This document shows positions 21,547 through 35,200 of a stretch of DNA of 64,000 bases, in pieces. The notes below the pieces were generated by a model. That model made no database searches. It worked only from the letters and a program-made list of their open reading frames with translations, and was not told where the DNA came from. Both the position numbers and the translations under genes were made by a program. Positions within the stretch are counted from its first letter, which is position 1. Each line of letters begins with the position of its first letter. Source of the stretch: Brassica napus (lineage: Eukaryota; Streptophyta; Magnoliopsida; Brassicales; Brassicaceae); NCBI RefSeq assembly GCF_020379485.1, contig NC_063438.1, positions 8,446,335 to 8,510,334 of the forward strand, written 5' to 3'.

Positions 21547-22002
21547 GCTTGAAACCACTAGACTTGTACGGTACTCGACATTCTGTCACAGAATTTCTGT
21601 GTTTGTGCTTTACCATTTGCTTTGTTTCCTTTGGACTTGAAGATACTGTCTCAAAATCAATTACTACTCTGGTTATGTCATGATGGTTGACGTTAGGGGT
21701 TGGTTCAGTTATATGTTGTTATGAATCGAATCTGAGCACTTTTATTTTTGAAATCCGGTTTTGTCTCTTTTCTCCACAAATGAATTTCACATCAAAATGA
21801 TAAATGCAATGTATTATTTTTCTCTACTTTATTCTGCGACATTTTTTGTGTTAACATTTTATTTTGTGATATAATATTGAGAAAGTTACCTAGAATAACC
21901 TATGTTTTATAACAAATGACTACACTAGCCTGTCAAATTCATTATTGCTCTTGTCTATATGAAGTGAATTTTCGCATTGTATAAATTATATAAAGAGAAA
22001 AA
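21547..22002. other. PAC2 3' region and spacer
   Basis: 3'UTR sequence, T-rich, with AATGAATT/AAATGCAATG words that could serve as polyadenylation signals around 21780-21810. It is followed by AT-rich DNA. No further gene. Confidence 0.5.
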
Positions 22003-22503
22003 GACTAAGATAACACCAAACCAAGTTTTTGTTTCCAAATTAGCACTCAAGGCTCAAAGTCACAAAAATAGGTTTCATTAAAGAGGTAAATATACACTTA
22101 TACCCCTTGGGTTAATTAATCTAAACCTTAGGGTTTAGAGTTAAGGGGTAGGATTTTGGAATTAGGGTTTAAAATTTTATAAAAAATAAATACTAAAATA
22201 AAAAATAAAAATTTTAAAAACAGTTTCAAAAAGTATTTTTAAATTATAAAAAGAAAATTTGAAAAAAAAATAAAAAAAAATTTCGAAAAACAAAATTAGA
22301 AAAATTTCGAATCTGAAAACAGAAACTATAAAAAAATTTTTTTTATTTTTTTTATTTTTATTTTATTTATTTTTGTTTGTTTATTTAATTTTAAACCAAA
22401 GGTATTAGAGATATTTTACCTTTTAATGAATGTCATTTTTGTGACTTTCTCCTTCTAGTGCTATTTTTGAGACATAAACTTCAAAAGGTGCTATTATTGA
22501 CAA
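22003..22503. mobile_element. MITE-like element with about 65-bp diverged inverted repeats
   Basis: The left arm (AGATAACACC .. AATTAGCACTCAAGG .. AAAGTCACAAAAATA, 22003-22065) pairs imperfectly with the inverse of the right arm (TTTTTGTGACTTTC .. TAGTGCTATTTTTGAG .. AAAAGGTGCTATTA, 22430-22495). The interior holds TTAGGGTTTAGAG words and a long A/T run. There is no transposase. This layout is typical of non-autonomous Mutator-like or fold-back elements in Brassica; the superfamily is not certain. Confidence 0.6.
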
Positions 22504-23400
22504 TTGCTCTTATATAAACTAGGAAAAAAAATTAAAACGAATTTAAATTATTTTTATTAATAAGTGATTTAAATTGATAGTAATAAAATTACCCAAATTG
22601 TAAATCTATATTTTAAAATAAAAAAAGATAATTCATATATATTGTGTTGTTATATGAAAATATCCTGTTAATTAAAAAAATTAAAAACTAAAACACTGAA
22701 AACACATAACTAAATATTAATCAAGTAAAATTTTAATTTTATATAATTAAAACAAGAATATTGTATAATTTTTAAGATTTATTTATTAATAATGAATATA
22801 ATATGCAAAGAAATTTTCAAAGAATTTAAATGTAAGAATTTTCAAATGAAAACATAAATAATAATTGGTTAAAAAGAAAACATAAATACTAATTTATAAT
22901 TATAGTTTTTTCAATAGTAATGAATGTCTTAATAAAGATTATCCCCTATATATTAATTGAGACATTAAAAAAATTGTAACATATATTTTGTACTAATTAC
23001 AAAAATATCCAATGATGCGTCACTTAATTAGGGTGTCAATTTGGTTTACGTGTCAACATAAGAATCAATCGAATAATTTGTAGGTCCAAAATTTAATTGT
23101 TAAACAACATTATATTAACCCAAAATATAACAAAAATGTGTTATTTCCTTAAATAAAAGCTATTGTTAAAAAACAACAACAAAAACTACTATACCTTATG
23201 CTCTTAAAGTAATATGTACAACGGAATTAATATATAGTAGTATTATATTAAAAATGTCAGATGCTTGAATTTTGACTAACTAATGACTAATTCCCATCAT
23301 CACACAGACCATGGTTAGCTAAAAATGAATAGCAGACGAAGTCACGAAACTACAAAATTCAAACTTAGAAATCAGAATGTGGATAACAAAATAAGGCAGA
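22504..23400. other. AT-rich spacer; contains a relative of the 43.3-kb tandem repeat
   Basis: 22540-22810 shares phrases with the three-copy repeat at 43311-43822 (GTAAAATTTTAATTTTATATAATTAAAA, ACATAACTAAATATTAATCAA and TATTGT.TTGTTATATGAAAA.TAT in the same order). No gene. Confidence 0.45.
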
Positions 23401-23679
23401 AAACATTATGTGATGGTTTACAATGCTTTGTATAGATCTAGATGCGTCGATGGCCTTTTCCTTTCCACAATTGTCACGACTCACATGTGTCACCAAATAT
23501 CCGATCTAACCGAACATGTGGCGTCTAGTCTTTCCAAGCTTTGGGCAATCATGGTATGAGTGGAATCCATCATTTGTGGGCAACTCAATTCTTCTCTCAT
23601 AGATGTTTCTGCTGGAAGATCAATTCACTTTGGTCGATACGCATAAATCTCCATGACCAAAAGCTTCCTTCCAGCAACA

Positions 23680-24045
23680 ACAACAATAGCGTTAACTCCA
23701 ACTCCCTTGACACTCACTTCCTTGTAAATATCTCCGATCATCCTTCTTCTCTGTCTCCATCTCTTCATTTTCTTCTTCCTCATGGATCATCCTCTCCTTC
23801 TTCCTTTTTTCTCCACTTATCGGCGCTGGATAGATATCCGATATGCTTTGAGGTACTCAAGGTTTTGTCGAGATCCAAGTGTTAAGCGAAATCTCTCACA
23901 ATTGCAGAGGATTTCGTCAGCGATTACGATTCCTTAAACGTTAGCAAAGACGATGGTAGCAGTGGTGATAGAGATAACGGTGGAAGAGAGAACGCAAAGA
24001 AGATCGATTCTTCTTCTTCTTTTTTTCCTATCATATAAATATTTT
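23680..24045 (+). pseudogene. Possible gene remnant, unidentified
   Basis: The sequence is more GC-rich than its surroundings, with a frame reading SSNNNNSVNSNSLDTHFLVN. It then has a candidate intron and, after ATTGCAG (ends 23909), a stretch readable as FVSDYDSLNVSKDDGSSGDR. The composition looks like a former coding region, but frames do not join and no family is recognised. Confidence 0.22.
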
Positions 24046-24579
24046 TTTTCTTGTGGGACTCATCTAATGCTGAGGTGGATGCCTCAAGAAAAGAATAAAC
24101 GATGACATTATATATATGATTTTATAGATGATGAAAGACATTGAGCTAAAGCATTCACTTTCTTTGTAGATAAAACCATGAGAGATAGTGAAAAAGTTGT
24201 TGTAGGTTTATGAATTTACTTCTATATTTATTCTTTTCCTTCTCTTCCCATACAATTCTTGAAAATTAAGTTCGGAGGCAAATCCATATAAAATCTTGAG
24301 CTAAAGCATTCACTATTCTTTTGCTTGAATTCTGGATATAGTAAGCAAAGTCTCTCCATAAAATTTTATGCCAAAAAAAGAGAAAAATATTCATCAAGAG
24401 GTTTGTAGTTAAAATACAAAGATCTGAAAAAGCTACAAACTCATAAAGACTTCCTGCATCAGTCTTAGTATGAGCTCTTAATAGTTGATACATGCCTACA
24501 ATCAAATCTCCTTTGTTATGTCCTTCTGAATTGTGTATACATACCCTTTCGTACTCTTTTTCTTCAGTTAATGAAGCAC

Positions 24580-25150
24580 TATACTTCCAGTAGCAGAAAG
24601 CACAGTTTGAGCCGCAACGCAAACAATTAAATGCTAGACTCAAGATACAGAGAAGAGGTAAAAGGTAAATATGACTCATCAAAACCGGTGGTTAAGCTGA
24701 ATGGACAAAAAGAATAACTTGAGGAGAACACACAATGTAAAAGATGAATCAACAAAACACGAGTGTATTGCAGAGACGACAACACAGCTTGCGTTGCAAT
24801 TCAAACAGTCAAAGTCTAAGATTCAATATTTTGAGAAGAGACAAAGGGTCAAAGATGATGACGCAGAAAAACTTAAGCTGCAGGGAAAGAAAACCTAAAT
24901 TGAGTTGCAACTCAAGCGATCAAAATCTATGATCCAAGTCTTAGGAAATTAACCCAAGGTAATATGTATCGGATAATCAAACCTGGTGGACAATCACATG
25001 TACATAAGCATCTTTTGAGTCGTAATTCCAGAATTCAAAAGCTAAGATGATAGTTTTGGAGAAATCACAAAAGGTAATAAATGAAACAAAAAATGAGGTG
25101 GAGGTGCAAAGACAGATGATTGCTGCTTCCCTCCTAACCCAACTTAAGAA
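24580..25150 (+). pseudogene. Decayed coiled-coil repeat gene fragment
   Basis: Four degenerate repeats of a 45-50 bp word (variants of GAGTTGCAACTCAAGCGATC followed by AAAATCTA.GATCCAAGT) occur near 24608, 24792, 24900 and 25018. The clearest frame (24701-24898) reads LQFKQSKSKIQYFEKRQR and then DDDAEKLKLQ. The next repeat reads ELQLKRSKSMIQVL in another frame. This looks like the remains of a long coiled-coil protein with internal repeats, interrupted by stops. The parent family is not recognised. Confidence 0.4.
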
Positions 25151-28100
25151 ATCACACTTAAAATAATTATAATTATATAAAAAATACAAAAGAATTAAAT
25201 ATTGTAAAAATGTTTACATTTGAAATTCCTAAAAATAAATAGAATAGTAATTATTTTTACTTTAGATTAATTTATTGTAATTATGTCAAAGTGTACCGCC
25301 ACTTCAATTTGTTCATAAATTTTTACATTATAATAATTCATATTGAACATACTTTTCAGCTTATAATTTAGTTTTTCATTCCTCAGACATAAAATGAAAA
25401 TAATAAAATGTGTAAACAACTATGTTCTTTTCTGAACTTTTAATATTTGATTAATTTTATAATCTCTAACACAATTAGTACAGAGGAGTAAACACTATTA
25501 TTTATTTTTTAATTAAGATCAAACTGAACATTTTATATACTTATTAAAATTTATAATATAATTTCACAAAAACACTCTTTTTACTAATTTCTTTAACTCT
25601 GAATAGAATAATTTTTAACTAGTGCTTAGCGAAACTTTTAATATAATTACATAATAATAATTATTTCTTGTTTGATCACCTGTCGCTAAACCCTAGTAAA
25701 TTATTAAGGTGGTTTTATTCGTTGTAGATTTTACAATCAATTCCAACGGATTTAAAATGTATAATATTTTGACTGATTCATTAAAGATTTATAGTTCTTT
25801 CTTATAATCAATACCAATGGATTTTAAAATAGATAAGATTTTAAAAGATTATTTTTGATTTATCAATTCAAATATGTCAGATTTTAGAATAATTTGTTCC
25901 ATTGTTTCGAAACCTACCACAAAATATGATAATAATACATATCATAACAATTTTATAGATAATAAGAAGGTTTAAACTTCAAGGGCCTCAAGCAATCAAA
26001 TATCATCATAGATTTGTAACTCTTCTGAAATTATAATGTAATCATTTATTACTGCCAGTTAAAAGAGCATTGAAGATGATTCAATGGAGTCAAAATAATA
26101 AATTGATAGAATACATACCTTAGTCAGCAAGAAATCTATTGTTGGTAATCTTGGGATGAAAATATTGATTGAGAATCAAGAATAAAACTGAAAAATCTGA
26201 TTCACCATGATAGAATTCGTCTGTTTTTTGAAGAACAAGAAAATGTGAAAGAAAAAAAGAAGAAAATAAAGATGACACACACACGTAAGAAAAAGGTGGG
26301 TTGATAACTCTGAATTTTCAACTGAAAATCTTTGGGTAAAGCTTGGATTCTGATTGCTAAAATTTACTCATAAAAGTAATATCAAAATCATTCAACTTTT
26401 GTATAACTCTTTTTACTATGAAAATCAATCCAAGCATGAATAACACTAGATTTAAAATCATAATTTCAAATCTTAGATTGAATAACAACAAATTTTAAAT
26501 TCTTATATTATTGATATTATAAATACAAGAACCAATAACACTAGATTTGAACTCTTTCAATAAAAAATATTTTAAATACAAGAATCAATAACACTAGATT
26601 TATAAAAAAAATTAAAATCAACTATTGAATAACAACAGATTGTTCTTAGATTTAAGTCCATCAATGTATAACACCTCCTAAATGTGGAAATTGGAAAAGT
26701 GAGAGTATAAAAAATATAGTTAGACAACAATGAATAAGGTATATTAAAGGGAAACCTTTGAGAAAAAAAATGGGTTATGGTTTTATAATTTTGTTGATTA
26801 CATATATTCGTGTAGATGACTGGCATTGAGAAAAACATACGATTTATCTTCCTATTATCGTATTGTTGACAACAAAAATAAATAAATAACAAATCGTATG
26901 TTTATATCATACAGAAAAACCATGAATATCACTTATTATAGGAAAATAATATTTTTAATATATTCAAGGTCTACGTAAATATTAACAAAAAAACATGTGT
27001 TATAATTTGCGAAGATAAATCACTACTATTAAAACAAAAAACATTTTTAACTACTTACAAATACTCTAGGTTAAACCATTTCATTTATTTAGTTTTTATT
27101 ATTTTGCATACACCAAACTTACTTATTATTAAATATATACACAATCTTAACATATTGTTAAAATATTTTCAAAATAATAAAACAAAAGATATTATTCAGT
27201 ATATTTTCGAATATTGCATTTAACAATATATTTTAATCTCTTTTTCTGAAAAGTATAGATATTTATTGTTTTAAATATATATTTTAAATAATGAAAATTC
27301 GTAATTATTTTAAAATTTTATTACAAATGAATATTAATTCATTTTTTTACAAAATAAGAAATAACATTTCTACAATATTTATATATACATAATTCATATT
27401 TATAATTAAATTATTACAGCAAAACATATATGTATATATAATAACTTAATCTATTAACTAACTGTTTTACAAATTATAAATTAAAAGAATTACATATACA
27501 TAATAACATATAGGGATTCATACCGTTTACAACATACTTCATTTTATTAATGCAAAATATTCAAATAGGATATTTAAAATAATAAATAATTTTACATTTT
27601 AATTTAATATCTAAATTAGAACATTAAAATATATTTTAATTTGATAAAATACAATACTAAATTTAGTTGACATTAATATTATTTGATTATATGGTATATT
27701 GAATTATATATATTATAAATTACAATTATAGTTTCTTGCCGCTTATTTCATAGAAATGTAAGCATTTATCAAGTATGAAATGGGTTAAACATCATATAAT
27801 AAATTTATATTATAATAAATATTTAATAAATATAACAATAAAATAATTTCTAAAAAATAGAACAAATAAAAAGTAAATTTATATTGTAAGAACGGATCAT
27901 GTTATCGTTTTTGGTTCTAATTTGTATCACATCCTAAACTCCATAAAGTAACAATATATTGTGCAGCTTTGGATTATATTAGTTCGGTTCGGATACATCT
28001 GAAGTTAAATCCAAATTTTTTTTAAAAAACATAAGAAGTAAATACTTATTTTTATAGAATTGGATATTTAAGGTATTTATTTAAAATTTAAATAATTAAT

Positions 28101-28640
28101 TTTAGATACCATTTCAAAATAAATATAGAATTAAATATTTGAAGTACATATATATATTTTAAATATTTATACTTGTGATTAATTTGTACATTTGAATCAA
28201 TTTCCTCTCAGTTTTTTTTTTCATTTTTGAGTTACCCATTCAGGTTCGGATATAACACCCCGGGATCTGATATGTTTTGTGTACAATATTCATTCTGATA
28301 TTTTTACATTTCAGAGAAGGTACAGATAAACTTCTTTTAGTTTGAGTTCGATTCAGACTCTGGGTTATGAATTTTGTGCTCAAACACTACTTTAAATAAA
28401 GACAATGCGATTATATAAAATTTTCATCAAAAAATTATTTCGCGCTTACAAAATCTAATTACAAAAATTAATATACTGAATCATATTTTCCTTACAAGTA
28501 AATAATCCCGTATTGCCTTTTTAGTTACCAAAATTTCATATTTACCATTTCGGTAACTTTTTTTTCCGTCATCAACTTTATATCAAATTAATCACGGTTA
28601 AAAGCAAACATAATTAATTCCAGTAAAATAAATAAATACA
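25151..28640. other. Long AT-rich intergenic region
   Basis: About 3.5 kb without a supported gene. 26450-26650 has recurring ..AATAACACTAGATTT..AAAATC.. phrases (26440, 26533, 26589), a degenerate local repeat. 27980-28270 contains TTCGGTTCGGATA/CAGGTTCGGATATAAC words, inverse relatives of the CCGAA-rich repeat at 16.3-17.0 kb. No tRNA or other RNA gene was noticed. Confidence 0.45.
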
Positions 28641-28679
28641 CATAAAAAGTAGTATTAACACGGACGCCTTCTTCTTTCA

Positions 28680-29206
28680 GAAAAAAAAACACAACGGAGA
28701 GAGAGAACACAACGATACAGAAGAGAAGCGAAGGTCACAGAGAGAGACGGACACACGCGGCGGCGTAGATTTCCCGGCGAAACGGGAACAAAGAGATTGG
28801 GATTCAGCGAGAGCGTTCTAGGGTTTCCTTCTCGATTTCGCCTTCTTTGACCTCGATCTATTCTCTAAATCTTCATTCTTCTTCATTCATCGTCCCTCCC
28901 ACCTCCATTCTAGGGTTTCTTGATCCGTCTCGCTACGTTTCCTTACCCTCCCGGTAAACTTCAATTCGTCGTCTCGCGTATCTTCGTCTCCTCTAATTTC
29001 ATCAATCGACCCTGTAGGGTTTTGGAGATTCTCGCTCGTCCCCCTTGGTCTACATTCAGTTTTGTTGCTGATTGTTTTTGTGTGTTTGCAGGTTGTTGAG
29101 TGCGACGAACTTTGGGCGGTGGATTCTGAAGCATGAGTATTGATATCCCCGGGGAAGGGGAGGCTTAAGGACGCTTTGGGTAGAGGAAGAATTGTTGAAG
29201 GTTTCC
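28680..29206 (+). promoter_or_regulatory. 5' leader of ATXR3 with candidate intron and short uORF
   Basis: GC content rises sharply at about 28680, which I take as the transcribed leader. A candidate 5'UTR intron runs from CTCCCG|GTAAAC (28953) to GTTTGCAG (ends 29091). An upstream ATG at 29133 opens an 11-codon frame (MSIDIPGEGEA) ending at 29166-29168, 38 bases before the main ATG. The uORF could lower translation of the main frame; this is inference. Confidence 0.55.
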
Positions 29207-32200
29207 ATGAGCGATGGGGGTGTAGCATGCATGCCTCTACTGAATATCATGGAGAAGCTTCCAGCTGTGGAGAAGACGCTTTGTGGAGGCAACAATGATA
29301 CCAAGCTTGCTGCTAATTCTGAGAATGGCCACGCATCAATCTCAGCTAATGATGATAAGCTTCCAGACTCTCAGCCAGCTCAGCCACCTAAGAAGAAGAA
29401 GAAGAAAATTGTTAAGAAGGTAATTCGTAAAGTTATGGTGAGAAAGCAGAAGCAGCCGAAACAGCAGGCAGTGCAACTCCCTGGAGAATCACAGGCTCAG
29501 ACGAAAGAGCACGATAAGAAGAGTGAACCTCTGCATGAGAATACTTGTAATGGACAACTCGAAAACGGTGGAGATTCTGGGTTTAAAGATGAAGTGGAAG
29601 AGGGTGAGTTAGGTACAATGAGTTCTCATGGGGTTTTGGAGAACGGTGAAATTTCGCCGGTGAAGTCATTGCAGAGGAGTGAGATCGAAAAGGGCGAGAT
29701 TTCTGGGGAGAGTTGGAAGAAAGATGAGACTGCAAATGCGGAGTTCAGTTACATGCATTATGATAAAGGGTACGCAGAGAGAAGGGATTTATCCTCAGAT
29801 AAGTACAGGAAAGGGGAAGAGAGAGACTTCAGGTCATGGAGAGATCCCAGTGATGAAATTGAGAAGGGGGAGTTCATCCCAGACAAATGGCATAAAATGG
29901 ATACAGTAAGGGATGATCATAGTTACAACCGGTCTCGTAGGAATGGATCAGACAGAGGGAAAACGTGGAGATACGAGTATGATTATGAACATGAACGTAC
30001 CCCGCCTGGTGGAAGGTTCGTGAATGACGATTTCTATCGCCGGAGAGAATTCAGAAGTGGGAATGACAGGGCTACGAGGATCAGTTCTAAAATTGTAATA
30101 GAGGATAATTTACACAAGAACGAATACAACGACCCCAATGGTCTTGGGAAAGAGTATTCTTCTACCGTGAACAAGCTGAAGCGACATGGAGCTGAACCGG
30201 ATAGCTTTGAGCGCAAACACTCTTATGATGATTATGGGGATTATGGGAGCTCCAAATGTAGAAAAATTTCTGATGATTATTCCCGTTCTCTTCACTCAGA
30301 CCACTATTCACGTCACTCTGTTGAGAGACCCTACAAAGATTCATATTCATCAAAAACTTCATCTCTGGAAAAGTATTCTAGAAAGCACCAAGACTCATCT
30401 TTCCCTGCAAGGGCTTTTTCGGACAGACATGGACACAGTCCTGCACGATCTGACCTTTCTCCACATGATCGGTCTAGGTACCATGAACACAGGGATAGAA
30501 GTCCACTCCATCGGGAGAGGTCACCATATGCCCGGGAGAGGTCGCCATACATCTTTGAGAAGTCTTCACATGCTCGTAAAAGGTCTCCCCATGACCGCAG
30601 CCATCACCATGATTATAGAAGAAGTCCAAGTTACTCTGAGTGGTCCAGTGATCGTAGGGATGGCACTTCTAACTATAGGGAAGATCCCCAGAGCGATCGT
30701 AACAGACGTAATGGCCACAGAGAAATAAGCAGGAAAAGTGGAGTTAGGGAGAAGGGGGATTCTCAGGCTGGTACGGAGCTCGAGCATAAGTACAGACATA
30801 GGGATTCTAATGGGAAAGAGTCGGCTTCATCAAGCAAAGAATTGCAAGGTCAAAACATTTTGTACAACAATGATCCGGTGGTTGAAAAAAGTTCTATTTG
30901 TGATTCATCCAAGATTCCAAGTCCGTGTGCAAAGGGAAACGAGTCTGTGCAAGTCTCTGAAGCTCCTACTGAGGAGTTGCCATCAATGGAGGTAGATATG
31001 GACATTTGTGATACACCACCGCATGAGCCTGCAAAGGGAAAAGAGTCTGTGGCGGCTGATTCATCTTTGGGGAAGTGGTTTTATCTTGATTACTATGGCA
31101 TGGAAAATGGCCCTGCAAAGTTATCCGAGCTTAAAGCTCTTATGGAGCAAGGCATTCTTTTCTCTGACCATATGATTAAACATTCAGATAACAATAGGTG
31201 GGTCACTATTGAAAATGCAACATCTCCTACGGTCAACTTAAATTTTCCATCGGTCGTGTCAGATGCAGTGACACGGCTCGTCAATCCTCCTGAAGCGCCT
31301 GGTAATTTATTAGAAGACATTGTAGATGCTGCCGAAGCAGTTCCTATGGACCAAGAAGCTGGATATTCCTTGCCTGAATCAGTGTCTATACCAGATACTA
31401 AGGAAATTTTAGTAGAACATCATGAAGATTTTCAGTTTGATAAAAGGATCGCTAGTCTCGTGGAGGGTTGTACTATCACCCCTGGAAGGGAACTTGAAAC
31501 ACTTGGAGGTACTGTAATGAATGTATTATATTATTTTTTTCCGGCCACAGATTTTATGCTTTTCAGCCAAAAAGCTAGCATATATCTAGAGCATTTTTCT
31601 TTGTAAATTTAGTTTATTGTATCCTGGAGCTTCTCCGCCATACCTAAGATAGGCGTATTTTTACCATTTTGCAGAAGCTATGCAGATTGAAGTTGAGCGT
31701 GAAGAGACTAGAAAATTTGTGAGTCCTGAAGGTATGTTTCGTTGGCACCACTTACACTTTTTCTGTAGCATGATATGCTTTTTTTTTTATTTGCTTCTGT
31801 TCTTTTCTGGCAGTTTATATTCCTAACTTTACCTACATCACCTACTGTCTATAAGAAAACACAACGATACGAGTGTTTATATCTACTTATGTTAGATATG
31901 TTATATCTACATTAGTTCGTTTGTACTATTTGGAAGTGTTGTATGATTTTAAAGATGTAGTAGCCGCGTACTGCCACCATAAGATGGTTTGTACTTGAAC
32001 ATGGAGATCCATTTAGACATCAAGTTTGAATAATCGTAGCTTATTGTTTAGCTGCATGTTTTACATGACACTATTTAGAAGTTCTACTCTGGTATTTGCA
32101 GATATCACCTGGTGCTACTATCAAGTGGTAGATCAGTTGCTAGGGGATGAGGCGTCGGGGTCTTCAGAGCCCAAGACAAGGGATGTCGAAGAGTTGACGT

Positions 32201-35200
32201 CAGAAAATGTTGATGGATCTGAGAGAGATGAGATAGGAAGCTGGTTATCAGGTCGTTGGTCTTGCAAAGGAGGGGACTGGATAAGACGCGATGAAGCTTC
32301 GCAAGATATATATTACAAAAAGAAGTTGGTTCTGAATGATGGTTTCCCATTATGCCTGATGCAGAAGTCAGGTCATGAGGATCCTCGAACGCATCAGAAG
32401 GATGATTTGTATTATTCTCGAAGCAGCTCCAGGCTGGAACTTCCCCTGTGGGCTTTTTCTGGTGTAGATGAGAGAAATCAGGCGAGGGGAGTCAAGGCTA
32501 ATGTGCTCTCTGTAGTTAGGCTTAACTCATTGGTCGTAAATGATCAAGTTCCATCGATTCCTGATCCCCATGTCAAAGCTCGTGGTAGGGAAAAGTGCTC
32601 TTCAAGGCATGCTCGTCCTTCCCCTGCATCTAGTGATTCCAAGTGGGAATCAGTCGAAACGATTTCTCAATCAACATCTTGCGGCAGTCAAGATTTGCAG
32701 GGGTGTTGGAAAACCGGCGCATCTGTTAATACCCCTACAGATCGTCTGTATACAGTCGAGGATTTGCAATTGCATTTGGGTGATTGGTTCTATATAGATG
32801 GGGCTGGGCAAGAACAAGGACCTCTGCCATTTTCAGCGCTCCAGATATTGGTTGATAAAGGTTTAATAAAGAGCCATAGTAGTGTCTTCAGGAAATCTGA
32901 TAAAATTTGGGTACCTGTTACTTCTATCACAAAAACTCTTGAAACAAGTGCCAAACTCCAGGGAAAAAAACCAGCCCTGCCTTCAGATTGTCAAAGCCTT
33001 GTTGTCTCAGAGTTGCAGGATTTCAAGCATTCTGAAATGGACACTAGTCTAAGCTCTTTCCATAGTATGCACCCTCAGTTCCTTGGGTATTTCCGTGGGA
33101 AACTCCATCAATTGGTTATGAAAACATTCAAGAGTCGGGAATTTTCTGCTGCCATAAACGATGTTTTAGACACTTGGATCAATGGGAAACAGTCAAAGAA
33201 AGAGACTGACAAGTACATGTACCACTCTTCAGGTATGCACGACTGCCAGTATTTTAAGGCCATTCCATCCCCTCTTATTAGCTCATGTTTTTCTTTGAAG
33301 TTATTATCGGTTATTTCCTTTTCTTCATCCCTTCTGTTATAACAGTGTTCAATTTCTGCTCTCATATGTTTTGAACATTAACTCTCTTCTATCTTTTGTT
33401 TTTTTTTTGGTTCATAAACCTCAGAATTTGATTTATCCTATCCAAAAAGAGCTCGATTGATGGCTGGTGAAAGTGGGGACCATTCTGAAGTGGATGATGT
33501 GTTTCAGAAGGATGAGTTGGCATTTGAGGATTTATGTGGGGACGCTACCTTCCATGTAGAAGGAAGTGGATCTTCTCGCACCGCGGGGATTTACTGGGAT
33601 CTGTTAGATGGTCATGCGTTAGCACGGGTGTTTCATTTGTTGAGATATGATGTAAAATCACTTGCATTTGCGTCCATGACTTGTAGACATTGGAAAGCCA
33701 CTGTTAATTCATACAAGGATATTGCAAGACAAGTTGACTTATCTTCTTTGGGTCCCAACTGCACAGATTCTAGGCTTTGGAGTATCATGGTGAGCACTCT
33801 ATGCTTTCCGTTTACTGTATTTGAGCAATTTAGTACTTTCACTGATCTGACATGACATTCTCTTGCAGAACACTTACAACACGCAGAAGATAGACTCTGT
33901 CATTCTGGTTGGTTGTACAAACGTGACTTCCAGCATGCTTGAGGAAGTTCTTCGTTTATTTCCCCATATATCTTCTGTAAACATCACAGGCTGCTCCCAG
34001 TTTGGAGATTTGACATTGAACTATAAAAAAGTAAGTTGGCTCAAATTCCAGCATCCTCGATCAGGTGAATTGCGTTCCAGGTTAAGGAGTTTGAAACAGA
34101 CTACAGATGTTGCTAAGTCTAAGGGCTTAGGAGGTGATACAGATGATTTTGGTAACCTTAAGGATTACTTTGATCGAGTGGAAAAGCGAGACTCAGCTAA
34201 TCAGTTATTCCGAAAGAGCTTATACAAACGTTCAAAATTGTATGATGCAAGGAAATCATCGGCAATTCTATCCAGGGATGCTCGTATCAGGCGATGGGCG
34301 GTTAAAAAGTCAGAACATGGGTATAAGCGAGTAGAGGAATTCCTTGCTTCAAGCCTTAGGGGCATCATGAAGCAAAATACTTTTGACTTCTTTACTTTAA
34401 AGGTGCTTTCTGGTTTTCATGTATGCTCAATATTATGTCTGCTCTCATTTCTTTACCATCAGTTTAAATTAATCCTAATGTATTTTGGGTTACCAGGTCG
34501 CTCAAATAGAGGAAAAAATGAAAAACGGTTACTACGTTAGTCATGGTTTGAAATCTGTCAAGGAGGATATCAGTCGGATGTGCAGGGAAGCAATTAAGTA
34601 AGGCTTCTTTCTTCTTTTTCTGGGTGACTTCTTTAGTTCGTTGATTGTTCCAATGATACTTCGATCTTTTCTTGCAAATTATAGATACGCAACTTCTTCG
34701 CTACTGATCTTCTGCTTGCCAAACAATATGTAGATTGACTGCTGATATCCTTTCTTGATTATGGGTTATCATTTCTCAAGTCAATAACCGTTTTCTTCCC
34801 ATTTGCTCGGTTTTGGCATCAGTTTGTTGGGCTGTAGGATTTCGTATTTCAGACTTCTTATTCCTAGGCTCCTAGTTCTCAAGTAGGATTTAGTCTGTTG
34901 TAAAAGAGGTAGGAGTTGTTTTTTATTTACTTTCTTTACTTGTGGCTTGTAACTTTCTTCTGATTTTATCTTATGTATCCAGAGGGCGGAATCGGGGAGG
35001 CTCCAAAGACATGAACCGAATCATCGTACCATTTATTCAACTTGCCACACGTTTAGAAGAGGTCTCTATGGTTACGTCTTCATACAGAAGAGATGAATTA
35101 ATGAAGTCATGGCAAGATGGCTCAGGATTCTCATCAGCCTCTAAGTACAACAAGAAGTTGAGTAAATCAGTAACTGAAAAGAAGTTCATGAGCAGGACTA

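Noticed and set aside
24266..24682. Minus-strand frame of 138 codons with hydrophobic start
   Set aside because: It overlaps the decayed repeat on the other strand, has no recognisable domain and no conserved context.
26572..26892. Minus-strand frame of 106 codons
   Set aside because: AT-rich, dominated by F, Y, I and N; no motif.
30186..30728. Second plus-strand frame of 180 codons inside ATXR3
   Set aside because: Shadow of the RS/SYD-rich first exon of ATXR3 in another frame.
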